A stretch of DNA of 64,000 bases from Saccopteryx bilineata (Eukaryota > Chordata > Mammalia > Chiroptera > Emballonuridae): the NCBI RefSeq assembly GCF_036850765.1, contig NC_089493.1, positions 165,971,640 to 166,035,639 on the forward strand, given 5' to 3'. Of this stretch, positions 14,307 to 29,300 are shown in pieces (the stretch's first letter is position 1; each line of letters opens with the position of its first letter). Made by a program: the position numbers and the translations under genes. The notes under the pieces are model-generated. The model saw nothing but the letters and a program-made list of their open reading frames with translations, made no database searches and had not been told where the DNA came from.

Positions 14307-17300
14307 TTTTTAGAGGGCAGGGGACAGACAGTCAGGGAGAGAGACAAAAAGCATCAGATCTTCATTGTGGCACCTAAGTTGTTCATTGATTGCTTTCTCA
14401 TGTGTGCCTTGGGGAGGGGGGGCACCAGTCACCAGTGATCCCTTGCTTAAGCCAGGAACCGTGGGGTCATGGTAATGATTCCACACTCAAGCCAATAACC
14501 CCACGCTCAAGCTGGTGAGCCATGCTCAAGCCGGCGATTTAGAGGTTTTGAACCTGGGTCCTCTGCATCCTAGGCTGACACTCTATCCACTGCATTACTG
14601 CCTGGTCAAGTGGAAATGGCTCCTTATTTTAGTAAAAGTTTTATTCATGACTAGACTCAAAGGATACTATGGTTTAGTGAATTTTAAATTATTTTGGTAT
14701 GCTAATTAGCTCATTTGACTTGATCTGTTTATGTTATGTGTTTCTATATTGACGTAATTCCATTTTCCATCATAGGAACTGTTGAAAAAATGTCACCAGT
14801 GTGTTGAGACAATTGTGAAGGCTAAAGACCAACAGGCTGCAGAAGCAAACAAGAATGCAAGTATTCTTTTAAAGGAACTTGATCTGGAAAAGGTGAGTGG
14901 GAAAAATAATTTTCCTTACTAGAAATTGTTGAAAATCTAGGATAAATTTGCCACCTATATGACTAATGCTCTTTCTTTCTTTTTTTTTTTAATGTTTATT
15001 TCATTGATTTTAGAGAGGGGATGGGAGGAAGTGAGAGAGAGACAGGAACACGGATCTGTTCCTATATGTGTTCTGACTGGGGATCGACTAGTAACCTCTG
15101 AGATTGGGAACAATGCTCTAACCAACCAGCTTAGGGCATGACCAATATTCTTAACAAAAGATCTTTCAAAGGAAATGATTAGTAGATATCAAACTACCAT
15201 AATTTTTTTATTCTGATGTATCATTCATAAAATATTTTAAACCGTTTAAGTGAGGGACTAGTTTTCATGCAGATCACAATTTACCAAATGATATAACTAC
15301 CTTAGTGGTTTTAACATCTATCTGAGAAGAAATTTAGTAAAATGTTGGGAATCATTTATTTATTATAAGATCTGGGCTATAATGGTGTATTAGATCCTCA
15401 ATTAAAGTCTTAAGTGTATGCCTGACCAGGCGGTGGCGCAGTGGATAGAGCGTCGGACTGGGATGCGGAGGACCCAGGTTCGAGACCCCAAGGTCTCCAG
15501 CTTGAGCGTGGGCTCATCTGGTTTGAGCAAAAAGCTCACCAGCTTGGACCCAAGGTCGCTGGCTTGAGCAAGGGGTTACTCGGTCTGCGGAAGGCCCACG
15601 GTCAAGGCACATATGAGAAAGCAATCAATGAACAACTAAGGTGTCATAACAAAAAACTGATTATTGATGCTTCTCATCTCTCTCCGTTCCTGTCTGTCCC
15701 TATCTATCCCTCTCTCTGACTCTGTCCATCTGTCCCTGTAAAAAAAAAAAAAAAAAAAAAAGACTTAAGTGTCAAGCCTGACCTGTGGTGGCATAGTGGA
15801 TAAAGCGTCGACCTGGATCGCAGAGGTCACTGGTTCAAAGCCTTGGCTTGCCTGGTCAAGGCACATATGGTAGTTGATGCTTCTTGCTCAGCCCTCCCTT
15901 CTCTCTTTCTCTCTTTTCTCTAAAAATGAATAAACTCTTTAAAAAGTAAAAATAAAAATCAAACACTTAAGTGTCAAGTATCCTAGCATGTATGGTAAAA
16001 TGGAAAAAGTTAAAAAAACAAAATAACATTTCTGAGGCTCAGTCTGCTTACCAGGAAAATCAGGGTGTTGTTATTGAATTTAGAATTTATATTAAAAGAA
16101 TCAACTCCATGACCAAATAGTCATTCTAGGAAAGCAAGAGATAGCTTCACATGAAGATATTTTGTTGATTAAAGGAAGAAAAGAGATGTGATCATTTTGA
16201 GAAATGTTAAAATTAGACACTAATTCTTAGTTTAAAAAATACAAAACAAAACTTATAAGCTAAGAACAGAAGGAAAGACTGCTTACAAATCAATGAGAAA
16301 AAGAGAACTTGCTCAGAATAAAAAATGATCACACGGATGGGCAATTCACAGAAAAAGAAATAGAAATGTTTGCCCTGGCCTTGGTTAGAGCATCCTGATA
16401 TGCAGAAATACAAATGTTCACCAAATAGATGGAGAGTGTTCAACTTCATAAATAAACAAAGAAATATACAGTATAGTAGTGATTTAAATTTTTTGACATT
16501 AAATTTTTTTTCACCATACTATCAAAGCATAAAATTTAAAGGTCTGGTAATAGCTATTTCCATTAATATGGAGAGTATGGAGAAATTAGCACTCTAGTAT
16601 GATTTTTTAAAGTATGGTGTAAATGAGTATAACCATTAATAGAAGTGGTTGACAAATGAATCAATTAGAAAAGTCAATACCCTTAACTCCAGCCATTCCG
16701 CTCACAGAAATTTTACCTAAGGTAGGTAGACAAACTCTTAAAGATGTGAATGTAATAAGATCACTCGTTGTATTGCTTATAATGAGGGGGAAATTATAAA
16801 CTTTAATCTTATTAATTAGGGAATTTATAAGTTTTAGTATCTTCATGATAAACTTAATTAGAGTTAAAATTAGAAGGAAAAAAGTTACCTTCATTTTTAA
16901 ATAAAGTGAAATTTGAAGTTAGATCACAGCTAGGGCCCCATTCACATCGATAGTTTTATTTTTGTGTAACTGCCCAGGGACATGGTCAGCAATTCCCTAA
17001 ATAGCATTTGGACTTATGCCAACAAGTGATGAAATGATTTTTAATTGAATATGCAGTCTCTTCTTTCAGTCAGTCCTTAGCCCCTTTCTCATTAACATGG
17101 AGGATTTGCAATTTTTTTCTATAAAATGCCAAATAGTAAATAGTTTAGGCTTTGCATGTGGTCTGACTGTGGGTAACTGAAACTGCAGAAAACAAAACTG
17201 GATAAGGAGTGACTGCTGTATACTTGAAACAAGACCCTTGCCAGATGTATGATTTGTAAATTTTCCCTCCTTTTTATGGGTTGTCTGTACTTTCTTGATG

Positions 17301-20300
17301 GTTCCTTTGAAGTATAAAAACTTTTATTTATCAGGATGTCCAGTTTATTCCTTTTGTTGCTTTTATAAATGTGTTTTGAGACTGACATGATATATAAACA
17401 AAAAATCTTTCATTCTTTATTTTAAATTATTGCTTTGTTGATAATCTATGATATACCTACTTTACTTGCAGTCAAGAGAGGAGAGCAGAAAGCAGGCGCT
17501 TGCAGCTAAAAGAGAGAAAAGGAAAGAAAAGAGAAAAAAGAAAAAAGAGGAGCAGAAAAGGAAGCAGGAGGAAGATGAAGAGAACAAACCTAAGGAGAAT
17601 TCCGAACTACCAGAGGATGAAGATGAAGAGGAGAATGATGAAGATGGTGAGAAATTACCTGTGATAAAATTCTCCTGTATTGATCAACTTCATTTTGAAT
17701 GCTTTTTGCTTTAATTAATTCTAGTTAATTATTCAGTTATCTTAATCTGAAATTGACAATTGACTCTTACAGTAAATATTTTTAAGTAATATTTTACATT
17801 GTAAAGTGACACAGAGAAACAGAATAGGAAAGACGAAAGTAATTTGAGGAAGTCCAGTTGTAATTTAAGTCACCCTATAAAACACCAAATATGTCCTAAA
17901 AGTAGTATAGGGAGAGAGGTTTGCCAGGCTCTTCTCTACTCTCCCCTCCCCCAGTGGGAAACTGGGAGAGGTCCATTTCCTCAATAAATTTTTAGCTAAG
18001 GTTCAGGCTCAAAGCTCTATAGCCTCGAGTTTATTACTCTCAAAGAGTTGTTTATTGTACTGACAGTACTGACAGTGTTTGTAGTAGGCAAATAATCTTG
18101 CTGTGTTTGAATTCTAATTCTAAAATCCTATTTGAAAAATCTCCTAAATTCAAACTATATTGTGATTTTTGGTTAGTTCGTGAGATTGGCATTTCAGAGC
18201 TTAAGAATGTTAACAGTATAAATGTTTTATACCAATTTGGACATCAAAATATGATATAGGCCTGACCTGTAGTGGCGCAGTGGATAAAGCGTCCACCTGG
18301 AAATGCTGAGGTCGCCAGTTTGAAACCCTGGGCTTGCCTGGTCAAGGCACATACGGGAGTTGATGCTTCCGGCTCCTCCCCCCTTCTCTCTCTCTGTTTC
18401 TCTCTCTCCCTCTCTCTCTCCTCTCTAAAAATGAATGAATAAAAAAATTTTTTTTTTAAATGATATATCTGTTCTAACAACAGTAAAGATTTCTTTATTT
18501 ACTAGTAAATACTGGTCAAAGAAAAATATGATGTAAGGGACTAAATTATGAAACACTGTAATTTGTTTTGAGATCGGTAGCTCTCAATGTAATTTTTATC
18601 CTTTTTAATAATTTCAGTGGAGCAAGAAGTTCCCATTGAGCCTCCCAGTGCAACCACCACCACCACAATTGGAATCTCTGCAACATCTGCAACATTCACA
18701 AATGCTTTTGGGAAAAAAAGGGCCAATGTTGTGACAACCCCCAGCACCAATCGGAAAAATAAGAAGAACAAAACAAAAGAGACCCCTCCCACTGCACCTT
18801 TAATATTACCAGAACAACATATATCCTTAGCACAGCAAAAAGCAGACAAAAATAAAATAAATGGAGAACCCAGAGGTGGCGGTACAGGTGGAAATAGTGA
18901 TTCAGATAACGTGGACAGCACAGATTGCAACAGTGAGAGTAGCAGTGGTGGTAAGAGCCAAGAGTTAAATTTCACTGTGGATGTGAATGCCTCTGGTGAC
19001 AGGAGATACCCCTCGCTGCTGCTCCATTCCCAAGAAGAAAAAACGAGTACCGCTGCTTCTAAAACTCAAACACGGTAAATTTTTCTGATTTGTAAACTCG
19101 ACATCCAGCTGTACTTCTTAATGTCTACCACAATAATTTGAAGTTTCTTTTTCAAGCACAACTTGTTTTAAACAGTTTAAGTCTACCTCATTATCTTTCT
19201 TTAGTATTCAAAAGTGAAATTCATCAATGTTCTAATCATGTGGTAGTTATGAAATGAGATTATTAAAAATGTTTATGATTCCATTTTGAAGTTGAAAATA
19301 TTAGCATACCTTGATTTTCACTGTCATTTTTATTGATTGTAATACAACTTTTGGCTGCTGAATCCATTTTTATACTAAAATAGATGTTGGACTCTGTCCT
19401 ATTTCTGTTTTTCTGGATTGTTGATAATTTGATGTGCCAAATTTTAATTCAAATATTTCAGAGTAACTTTGTCCATAAAGTATTCTCTTGAGTTTCTAAC
19501 TTAAAATTTACCTTTTATTGGACTTGATATTTCTCTCTTCTCAGACTTGAAGGCGAAGTGAATCCTAATTCCTTATCAACAAGCTACAAGTCAGTGTCAT
19601 TGCCAGTAAGCTCTCCAAACATAAAGCTGAATCTGACTAGCCCCAAAAGGGGGCAGAAAAGAGAAGAAGGGTGGAAAGAAGTTGTACGAAGGTAAGTAGA
19701 ATTAATCTTATCTTTTTAACTTTCATAGACCATACAGATTCTCCTCTGCCAGATGGTTACCCACTTAATTAATGAATAATTTGAAAATAGTTATTTTTAT
19801 TTATTTATTTTTTTAGTGAGAGAGACAGAGACAGGAACAGGTAAGGAAATAGATGAGAAGCATTAACTCATAGTTGCAGCACTTTAGTTGTTCATTGATT
19901 GCTTCTCATACGTGCCTTGACCAGGGGCCTTCAACCAAGCCAGTGACCCCTTGCTCACGCCAGTGACCTTTGGCTTCAAGCCAGTGACTTTTTGGGCTCA
20001 AGCCAGCGACTGTGGGGTTATGTCTATGATCCTACGCTCAAGCCAGTGGCCCCGCACTCAAGCCAGTGACCTCATGGTTTTTAACCTGGGACCTCAGTGT
20101 CCTAGGTCGATGCTCTCTATACACTGTGCTACCACCAGTCAGGCTAAATGTTATTGTTATTCTTTTAAACTATAGGGTCATACTAAATCCAAAGTAGTCT
20201 AATACAAAATTAGAAGCAATGTATAAATTTGCATGTGTATTTTATATGAAACAGCTAATGTTGGCTTTAGAATTAAAAAAATCATTTTATTAAAATAAGA

Positions 20301-23300
20301 TTTACAGAAGTTTATAAACCATACAAAATGTTCACAAGCTTCTTTTTCAAGGGAAGATTCTACACTTGACAGCAAAGTGTTATTAGTGAGGGCTATGATG
20401 TTTATTTAGTGGTTCCATATTAGTTCAGACAATAAAGCTTATCTATTTATGGTGTTTAAAACAAGTTAGACCTGGCTAGAGAGCATATTCTGGAAACTGG
20501 TTAGCTGCTTTTACTGCGGTAAAATCATTAAAATTAAAACTACCTTCATCCTCAGAAAAAGAAAGAAACACCTACACCCCTGCAGCTAACCCTAGCAACT
20601 ACCTTTATTCACACTGCCTTATCCTTAAGTCATGGTGGAGGAAATAAATAAAAGCAGATAAAGGCCATTGCTTTTAAATGTTACACACAATCCAGGTGAT
20701 ACTTTTAGTCTCTGTTCACGCTTTACAACATGGAATCAGGACAGGACATAAATTTGCTAATGTGCATTTAATCACCAAAGGATGGAGGTATCTGGGCTTT
20801 TATTATATAATGTTCCCATGACTTTGTGTTTATAAATGCAAACTAAAAAGGAAGAAATCTTGGCAGAATAGGAGATGTGATGCACACTTAATAATCATAT
20901 TGACTTAGTATTATTTATGGCATATTGCTTACTCCATGCTCTGGTTTTCAAAATACCTAAATATATTCTTCTCAACTTGTCTAAATTAAGATGATAAATT
21001 TTGATTATGAAATATACTTTAGGGGCTGCCATTGAGTAGTCTTCTGGAAGGAGTAGTCTTAAGTTTAAAGGCCCCTGCCTCAAAGGGGGAATCCTACGGA
21101 CTACCAATGACCACATGAAAATAATGGGTGCTCTTCTCATTTTTTTGTGCCAGCAAATACTAGGTTTCTTTGATAGTCCTGGAGGGCTGTTGGCCCATCT
21201 TGTCAAATGCTAGTATCAGCCTCTAGTCTTCTCTCTGTCTCCACTCACCTCACATACAAGTGGAAGACCCAGGTTCTGCTTGTGAGTTGCTTTTCATGTA
21301 GTTCAAATCCAAGACTTTATTCTTTATTGCTAATTATAAGTTTGTTGGTACTGATAAGCTAGCTTCTGATACTCACTGTGAAATTTAACAATAGGATATA
21401 CATTATTTTAATTTAGAGAGAGTCAATACTGTATTCACTGCAGTTTAGTTGACATGATATTTGGGGCAAATTTGAATGCTTTAGATCAGGAGCAGTCAAC
21501 CATTTTATACCTACCACCCACTTTTGTATCTCTGTTAGTAGTAAAATTTTCTAACTGCCCACCAGTTCCACAGAAATGGTGATTTATAAAGTAGGAAAGT
21601 AACTTTACTTTATAAAATTTATAAAGCAGAGTTACAGCAAGTTAAAGCATATAATAATAATTACTTACCAAGTACTTTATGTTGAATTTTCGCTAAGTTT
21701 GGCAGAATAAATCTTTATAAAACAACTTACTATAGTTAAATCTATCTTTTTATTTATACTCTGGTTGCTCCGCTACCGCCCAGCATGAAAGCTGGAACGC
21801 CCACTAGTGGGCGGTGGGGACCAGGTTGACTACCACTGCTTTAGATCAGGGGTCCCCAAACTGCGGCCCCCTGAGGCCATTTATCAGGCCCCTGCTGCAC
21901 TTTTGGAAGGGGCACCACCATCTCATTAGCCAAAAGCAGACCCATAGTTCCCATTGAAATACTGGTCAGTTTGTTGATTTAAATTTACTTGTTCTTTATT
22001 TTAAATATTGTATTTGTTTCCGTTTTGTTTTTTTACTTTAAAATAAGATATTTGCAGTGTACATAGGGATTTGTTCATAGTTTTTTTTATAGTCTGGCCC
22101 TCCAACGGTCTGAGGAACAGTGAACTGGCCCCCTGTGTAAAAAGTTTGTGGACCCCTGGCTTTAGATTATGAATGATTCAAATATAATTTTTATTTTAAT
22201 GGCAGTGTAATTTTTACCTTTACTAAATTACATATGTGAGGTCAGTTTTTAAAATAAAAAATTCTAACAATTTCCTCTTTAAGATTTAAGAAATATTCTA
22301 CAAATGTCCATGAAGAAACATTGAGATAGCCTTTTTATTTATAAATTTACTATTCAAAGACATTTGATTTCATAACTCATGTGTAGTCTTAATTTTTTAG
22401 GTCAAAGAAATTGTCTGTTCCAGCCTCAGTGGTTTCCAGGATAATGGGGAGAGGAGGGTGCAACATCACTGCAATACAAGATGTAACTGGTGCTCATATT
22501 GATGTGGATAAACAGAAAGATAAGAACGGCGAGAGAATGATCACAATAAGGTAATTGCTAGTTGTTTGTGGAACTTAAATTTTGTTAAAAGCATATTTCT
22601 GGTAGGTATGATAGAATCAAGGATTTTCTTTCATGGTAAAAATTACCTGTTTTTTTATGTTTTTGATATTGTTTTTGTTTGTTTTCTACCAGGGGTGGTA
22701 CTGAATCAACAAGATATGCAGTTCAACTTATCAATGCACTTATTCAAGATCCTGCTAAGGAACTGGAAGACTTGATTCCTAAAAATCATATTAGAACACC
22801 CACCAGCACCAAGTCCATCCATGCAAACTTCTCGTCTGGAGTAGGCACCTCAGCAGCTTCCAGTAAAAACGCATTTCCCTTGGGTGCTCCAAATCTTGTA
22901 ACCTCACAGGCAACAACATTATCTACGTTCCAGCCCACTAATAAACTTAATAAGAGCGTCCCAACAAATGTACGATCTTCTTTCCCTGTCTCTCTACCGT
23001 TAGCTTATCCCCACCCTCATTTTGCCCTGCTGGCTGCTCAGACTATGCAGCAGATTCGGCACCCTCGCCTACCCATGGCCCAGTTCGGAGGAACCTTTTC
23101 ACCCTCTCCTAACACTTGGGGACCATTCCCAGTGAGACCTGTGAATCCTGGCAACGCAAATAGCTCTCCAAAGCATAATCCTACCGGCCGTCTACCTAAC
23201 CAGAATGGAGCTGTTTTGCCCTCCGAGTCTACTGGACTAGCTACTGCCAGTTGTCCTATCACTGTCTCTTCTGTAGTTGCAGCCAGTCAGCAACTGTGTG

Positions 23301-26300
23301 TGACTAACACCCGGACTCCTTCATCAGTCAGAAAGCAGTTGTTTGCCTGTGTGCCTAAGACAAGTCCTCCAGCAACAGGGATTTCTTCTGTGACAAGCTC
23401 TTGTACTTCCCTGCCTTCAGTGTCCTCTGCACCTGTCACTAGTGGGCAAGTTCCCACCACACTTCTACCTGCAAGTACTCCTCAAGCCCAGCTTTCTTCA
23501 CAGAAGATGGAGCCTTTCTCTGCCATGCCACCCCCCAAAGAGAAAGTATCCACACAGGATCAACCCATGGCAAACCTGTGTACCCCATCTTCAACTGCAA
23601 ATAGCTCTGCCAGTAACATCCCAGGAGCTCCAGAAACTCTCCCATCTAATAGTCCTACTCCTCCCTCCAACAACACTCAGGAGGAGGCCCAGCCATCCAG
23701 TGTGTCTGATCTAAGTCCTATGTCATTGCCTTTTGTGTCTAATTCAGAACCTGCTCCATTGACTTTGGCACCACCGAGACTGGTTGCTGCTGATAATCAG
23801 GATACCAATAATTTACCTCAGTTAGCTGTACCAGCACCTCGAGTTTCTCATCGAATGCAGCCCAGAGGTTCTTTTTACTCAGTGGTACCAAATGCAACTA
23901 TACACCAGGATCCCCAATCTATTTTTGTTACAAACCCAGTTCCTTTAACACCACCTCAAGGCCCACCAACTGCAGTGCAGCTTTCTTCAGCCATGAACAT
24001 TATGAATGGTTCTCAGATGCACATTAACCCGGCAAACAAATCGCTGCCACCGACATTTGGCCCAGCCACACTTTTCAATCACTTTAGTAGTCTTTTTGAT
24101 AGCAGTCAGGTGCCAGCTAACCAGGGTTGGGGAGATGGTCCCCTATCTTCACGAGTTGCTGCAGACACCTCTTTCACTGTTCAGTCAGCGTTCCTGAATA
24201 ACTCTGTTGTTGGACACTTGGAAAACGTGCACCCTGACAACTCCAAGGCGCCTGGCTTTAGACCACCTTCCCAGCGAGTTTCTACTAGTCCAGTTGGTAA
24301 GTTATTACAGGCAGTCTGTTGGTTACAAATGAGACAGGTTCTGAAGATTTGTTCTTAAGTTGAATTTGTATGTAAGTTTTAACAGGTACATTTACCTGTT
24401 AAGTGCAACTACGATGTTTGTCTTAACATAGTATTTTTACCTTTTTGTGCATATAATACTTGACCGTTTTCAAATATAACCTTAAACATGATGCAGAAAA
24501 TGATGGACTTGTTGGAGAGGATGGGAGTGGTGTTAGAGAGTCAATTTGATTCTAATGCTGGAGTCAGTTTTTGAAGTAGGCATCAAGGGAGGTTTGTACA
24601 GAGCTTTTCTTTTTCTCATCATAAATGGCCCTGTAGCATCTCAGGCCTTTGGTGACTGTGTGGTAAACTATGGCGAACCTCTCTGTATTCAGGATCTGCT
24701 CCTTTAACTTTGCTATTCCTGCTTCAATGAGATGAAAAGCATCAGCTAACTCTCCTATAGAAAATTTTTTCAGTTCTGGAGTTTCTAAGTCCCTGATTTT
24801 TTCCCTAAGTGCTGTCATCTGCTGCTCTAGTTCCATAAGGTCTTCATTGGTTAGAGAGTTCCATTGATTACTTCACTGGTAGTCAACCTGGTCCCTACTG
24901 CCCACTAGTGGGTGTTCCAGCTTTCATATAAATAAAAAGATAGATTTAACTATAGTAAGTTGTTTTATAAAGATTTATTTTGCCAAACTTAGTGAAAATT
25001 TGACATAAAGTACTTAGTAAGTAATTATTATTATATGCTTTAACTTGCTGTAACTCTGCTTTATAAATTTTATAAAGTAAAGTTACTTCCCTACTTTATA
25101 AATCACCATTACTGTGGAATCGGTGGGTGGTTAGAAAATTTTACTACTAACATAGATACAAAAGTGGGCTGTAGGTATAAAAAGGTTGACTACCCCTGGG
25201 TTAGTTCTTCGCCATGGGAGTCGAGTAACTCTATGATGTCGTATTCACTGATGCCCAGCTGCGGTCAATTATCAAAATCCCTTAATGGTGCTCTGTTTGT
25301 AAGTACAAGTTGTGACTTACTGTATAACTATCACTGCAGCTCCATTTGGGGCTCTAACCGCGTAATCTAATATTCTAAGATAATATAAAGTGTTTATTTT
25401 GTACATATTATTGCATAATCTTAAAGGAATGAGAGTATGCCATAAATAGTAAAGACCCTTTAATGATTTCTGATTGGGCAAAAAGAGTAGCTGTAAGTAA
25501 GTCCCTCACATATATTGAGCTGCTGTATGTTCTCTGTATGACCTCTCTGTTCCTCATAGAAATGACCTTGTATCAGTCCATTTTCTTAGAATTGGTATAA
25601 CATGGTATTAATAAAACAAGACTTATAAAGTGCTTCAAAGATAGACTTTAAAAAAATCACAGTGAGCCTGACCTGTGGTGGCGCAGTGGATAAAGCGTCG
25701 ACCTGGAACGCTGAGGTCACCAGTTTGAAACCCTGGGCTTGCCTGGTCAAGGCACATAAGGGAGTTGATGCTTCCAGCTCCTCCCCCCCTTCTCTCTCTC
25801 TGTCTCTCCTCTCTACAATGAATAAATAGGCCCTGGCCGGTTGGCTCAGTGGTAGAGCGTCGGCCTGGCGTGCTGGAGTCCCGGGTTCGATTCCCGGCCA
25901 GGGCACACAGGAGAAGCGCCCATCTGCTCCGCCCCTCCCCCTCTCTGTCTTTTTCTTCCCCTCCCGCAGCCAAGGCTCCATTGGAGCAAAGTTTGCCCGG
26001 GCACTGGAGATGGCTCTGTGGCCTCTGCCTCAGGCACTAGAATGGCTCTGGTTGCGGCAGAGCAACGCCCCAAGATGGGCAGAGCATCGCCCCCTGGTGG
26101 GCATGCCGGGTGGATCCCGATCGGGCGCATGCGGGAGTCTGACTGCCTCCCTGTTTCCAACTTCGGAAAAATACAAAAAAAAAAAAAAAAAATCACAGTG
26201 ATTGTCTGACCAGGTGGTGGTACAGTGGATAGAGCATCAGACTGGGATGCAGAGGACAGGTTTGAAACCCTGAGGTCGCTGGCTTGAGCCCAAGGTCACT

Positions 26301-29300
26301 GGCTTGAGCAACAGGTTCCTCACTCTGTTGTAGCCCCCAGTCAAGGCACATATGAGAAAGCAATCAATGAACAACTAAGGTGCTACAACAAAGAATTGAT
26401 GTTTCTCCTCTCTCCCTTCCTGCCTGTCTGTCCGTATCTGTCCCTCTCTCTGACTCTCTCTCTGTCTTTTAAAAAAAAAAAATCACAGTGATTGCCCTGG
26501 CCAGATAGCTCAGTTGGTTAAACATCGACCCAGTGTGCCCTGGTTGTGAGTTTGATAACCAGTCACGGCACATGCAAGAGTCAACCAATGAATGCATAAA
26601 TAAGTGGAACAATGGATCATTGTTTCTCTCTTGCTTGATCTCCCTTCCTTCTCTCTCTAAAATTTCAGTAAATAAAGAAATTTAAATTAGTAAATAAAAT
26701 AAAATCATAGTGATTGCTTATTTTCTCAGATTTAAAAATTTTGAGTTACAGGGATGTTTAGGCTCATTAATCTTTATTTTTTGTTTTCATTCTTGGATGT
26801 TTAGACCAGATATTAAATGATGATATTTAATATACTGCTCACAAAATTTAGGGGCTATTTCAAAATAAAAATAGCGATAAAAAAAAGCATTTGATTTTTT
26901 TTTTAATTAAACAAGAACATCAGAAAAGCAAACAAGCCAAAGAAAGTTGTTTTATTATGCAGTGAAATGTAAAACCAACTTTTATTTCATTGGTAAAAAT
27001 GCACTATACAAAAGGCTGAAAGTACTGGAGTATCTGCACGTTCCCTGATCCCTTAATTTTTGGAGCAGTGTAGTACTCTGTTATTTACAGTAGATGGAGC
27101 TGGTTGAAGAGATCCAGCCACCTGTGAGCTCCTTATTTTAAAAAGACCAGTTTAGATTTAACTATTCATTTCTTAAAATCAGAAATTAGCTGCTGAGGCA
27201 TTGTAAGAAATATATAGAAAGATAAGAAGCCAAGTTGGTTGGAGATATTTGGAAAACCAAAATCTATTTTCCAGAGTCTAAGAACCAAATTTCACTCAAG
27301 TCTGCACTATTCTGAAAAACAAATTAGAAATTGTGGTGGCAGGCCTAGAATGGGGTTAAGAATTATTGTCACTTAGCATTTTTCTTCCAGTTGGAAAACT
27401 GTCCCATACTCCACCTTCCTTTATTGCTAATTATAAATTGATCTATGTTGTTTAAATTTTGAGTTTATGGGTATGGTAGAGCCTTAGCTATCATTTCTGA
27501 TATGTTTCCATTTACTTGTCTTTTCAGGAAAATGTAGCTCTACAAGTTTACATGAGACCATCTACAGTCCAAAATTTTCTCTAGGATTTTTTTCTTTTTT
27601 TATAAATAGGTATCTATCTTAACTTTTCATTGGGGGAGACTAATAGAGGTTTTCAGATACCCCATCATAAGAAAAGAGCTCATTGCCAGTGCTCAGGCTG
27701 GGATAGAAGACATTAATTAATTCTTGACTTGATTGGCACTAACTAATATGTGAATTTAGAGTTGCTTACCATGAGTTGGAGTTTAGAGCTCTCATTTCCA
27801 GTGTTTGAGCCCTTTATTTATTTTTTATTTTTATTATTATTATTTATTTTTCTGAAATGAGAAGTGGGGAAGCAGAGAGACAGACTCCCACAGCAGAGAG
27901 ACCGGATCCACCTGGCAAGCCCATTAGGAGGCAATGCTCTGCCCATCTGGGGTGTTCCTCCATTGCAACCAGAGCCATTCTAGCACCTGAGTTGGAGGCC
28001 ATGGAGCCATCCTCAGCGCCCAGGCCAACTTTGCTCCAGTAGAGCCTTGGCTGTGGGAGTGGAAGAGAGAGATAGAGAGGAAGGAGAAGGGGGAGGGTGG
28101 AGAAGCAGATGGGCGCTTCTCCTGTGTGCTCTGGCTGGGACACGAATCCGGGACATCCACACGCTGGGCAAGCACTCTAACACTGAGTCAGCCAGCCAGG
28201 GCCATGTTTGAGCCCTTTACTCTTCACATACTAACTACGTCCCAGAAAATCTACAGATTATTAATGTCTAGGGGAAAAAAGTCAAGGAAATCATCCCTCT
28301 TGTTTGGTTTTGGGACTTTGATTATTCAGATCCATAACATCAAAATATTATGAATTATAATAATAATAAAAAAGCATGAATTAATCCTTGACCTTTCTTC
28401 TGGGGTCCAAGGACTGATTAAGCTTGGCCTTATTTCTTAACTGCCTCTGTGGTTTCTTTTGTTGGTGCTCTTCTCTCCTGGATAATATTTACTCTCCTGG
28501 TTTACAGATGAGAAATAGTAATACTTAAGAAGATGAGAACAGTTATGAAAAAACTGAAACCTTCAAACACTGCTGGTGAAAATTTAAAATAGTACAGCCA
28601 CTTTGGAAAAAGTTTGTCAGTTCCTCAAAAAGTTAAAGAGTTACCGTATGTTCTAGTAATTCTACTACTAAATATACCTAAGAGAAAACATGTCTTCACG
28701 AAAACTGGTACATAAATGTTAATAACAGCATTATTCATAATATAATAAGATACTATTTTTAATTGTAATATATAATAGCTATAATCATAGTGTATTAATA
28801 TATTATTATAAATTCTATATAATCAGATATAATAGAAAGAAGGTACTGATTTATGCTACAACATGGATGAACTTTGAAAACAGTATGCTAAGTGAAAGAA
28901 GCTAGTTACAAAAGACCACATATTGTATGATTTCAATCATATAACATTTCCAGGATAGGCAGACCAATCTACAGAGGCAAGAGTTAGTGATTCCTTAGAG
29001 GTGGGGATATGAGGTAAAGGACAATGGAGACTGTAGGGAATGCATACAGAGTTTCTTTAGGGTAGACAAAAAATTGTGATGGTTGTACAAACCTGTGAAT
29101 ATACTAAAAGCCTTTGAATATATACTGTAAATAGATAAATAAGACCTGCTTGAAAAAAGTTTGACAGGTTTTTTTATATATATTAACTACTTTTTTCTGA
29201 AACAAAAATACAGTCCTTTTCTAGACCCTTGTCTCCTTTCCCAAATACTTTCTCCAGAAAAAGCAGTGGAATTCGAGAAGATTGCTAAATTTAGACTTAA

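Noticed and set aside
18541..18975. 144-codon minus-strand frame
   Set aside because: Antisense to a Ser/Thr-rich ANKHD1 exon that has correct splice sites and phase.
25846..25910. Possible tRNA gene (A and B boxes with cloverleaf-like spacing)
   Set aside because: It is the tRNA-derived head of a SINE, with the SINE body and poly-A following.
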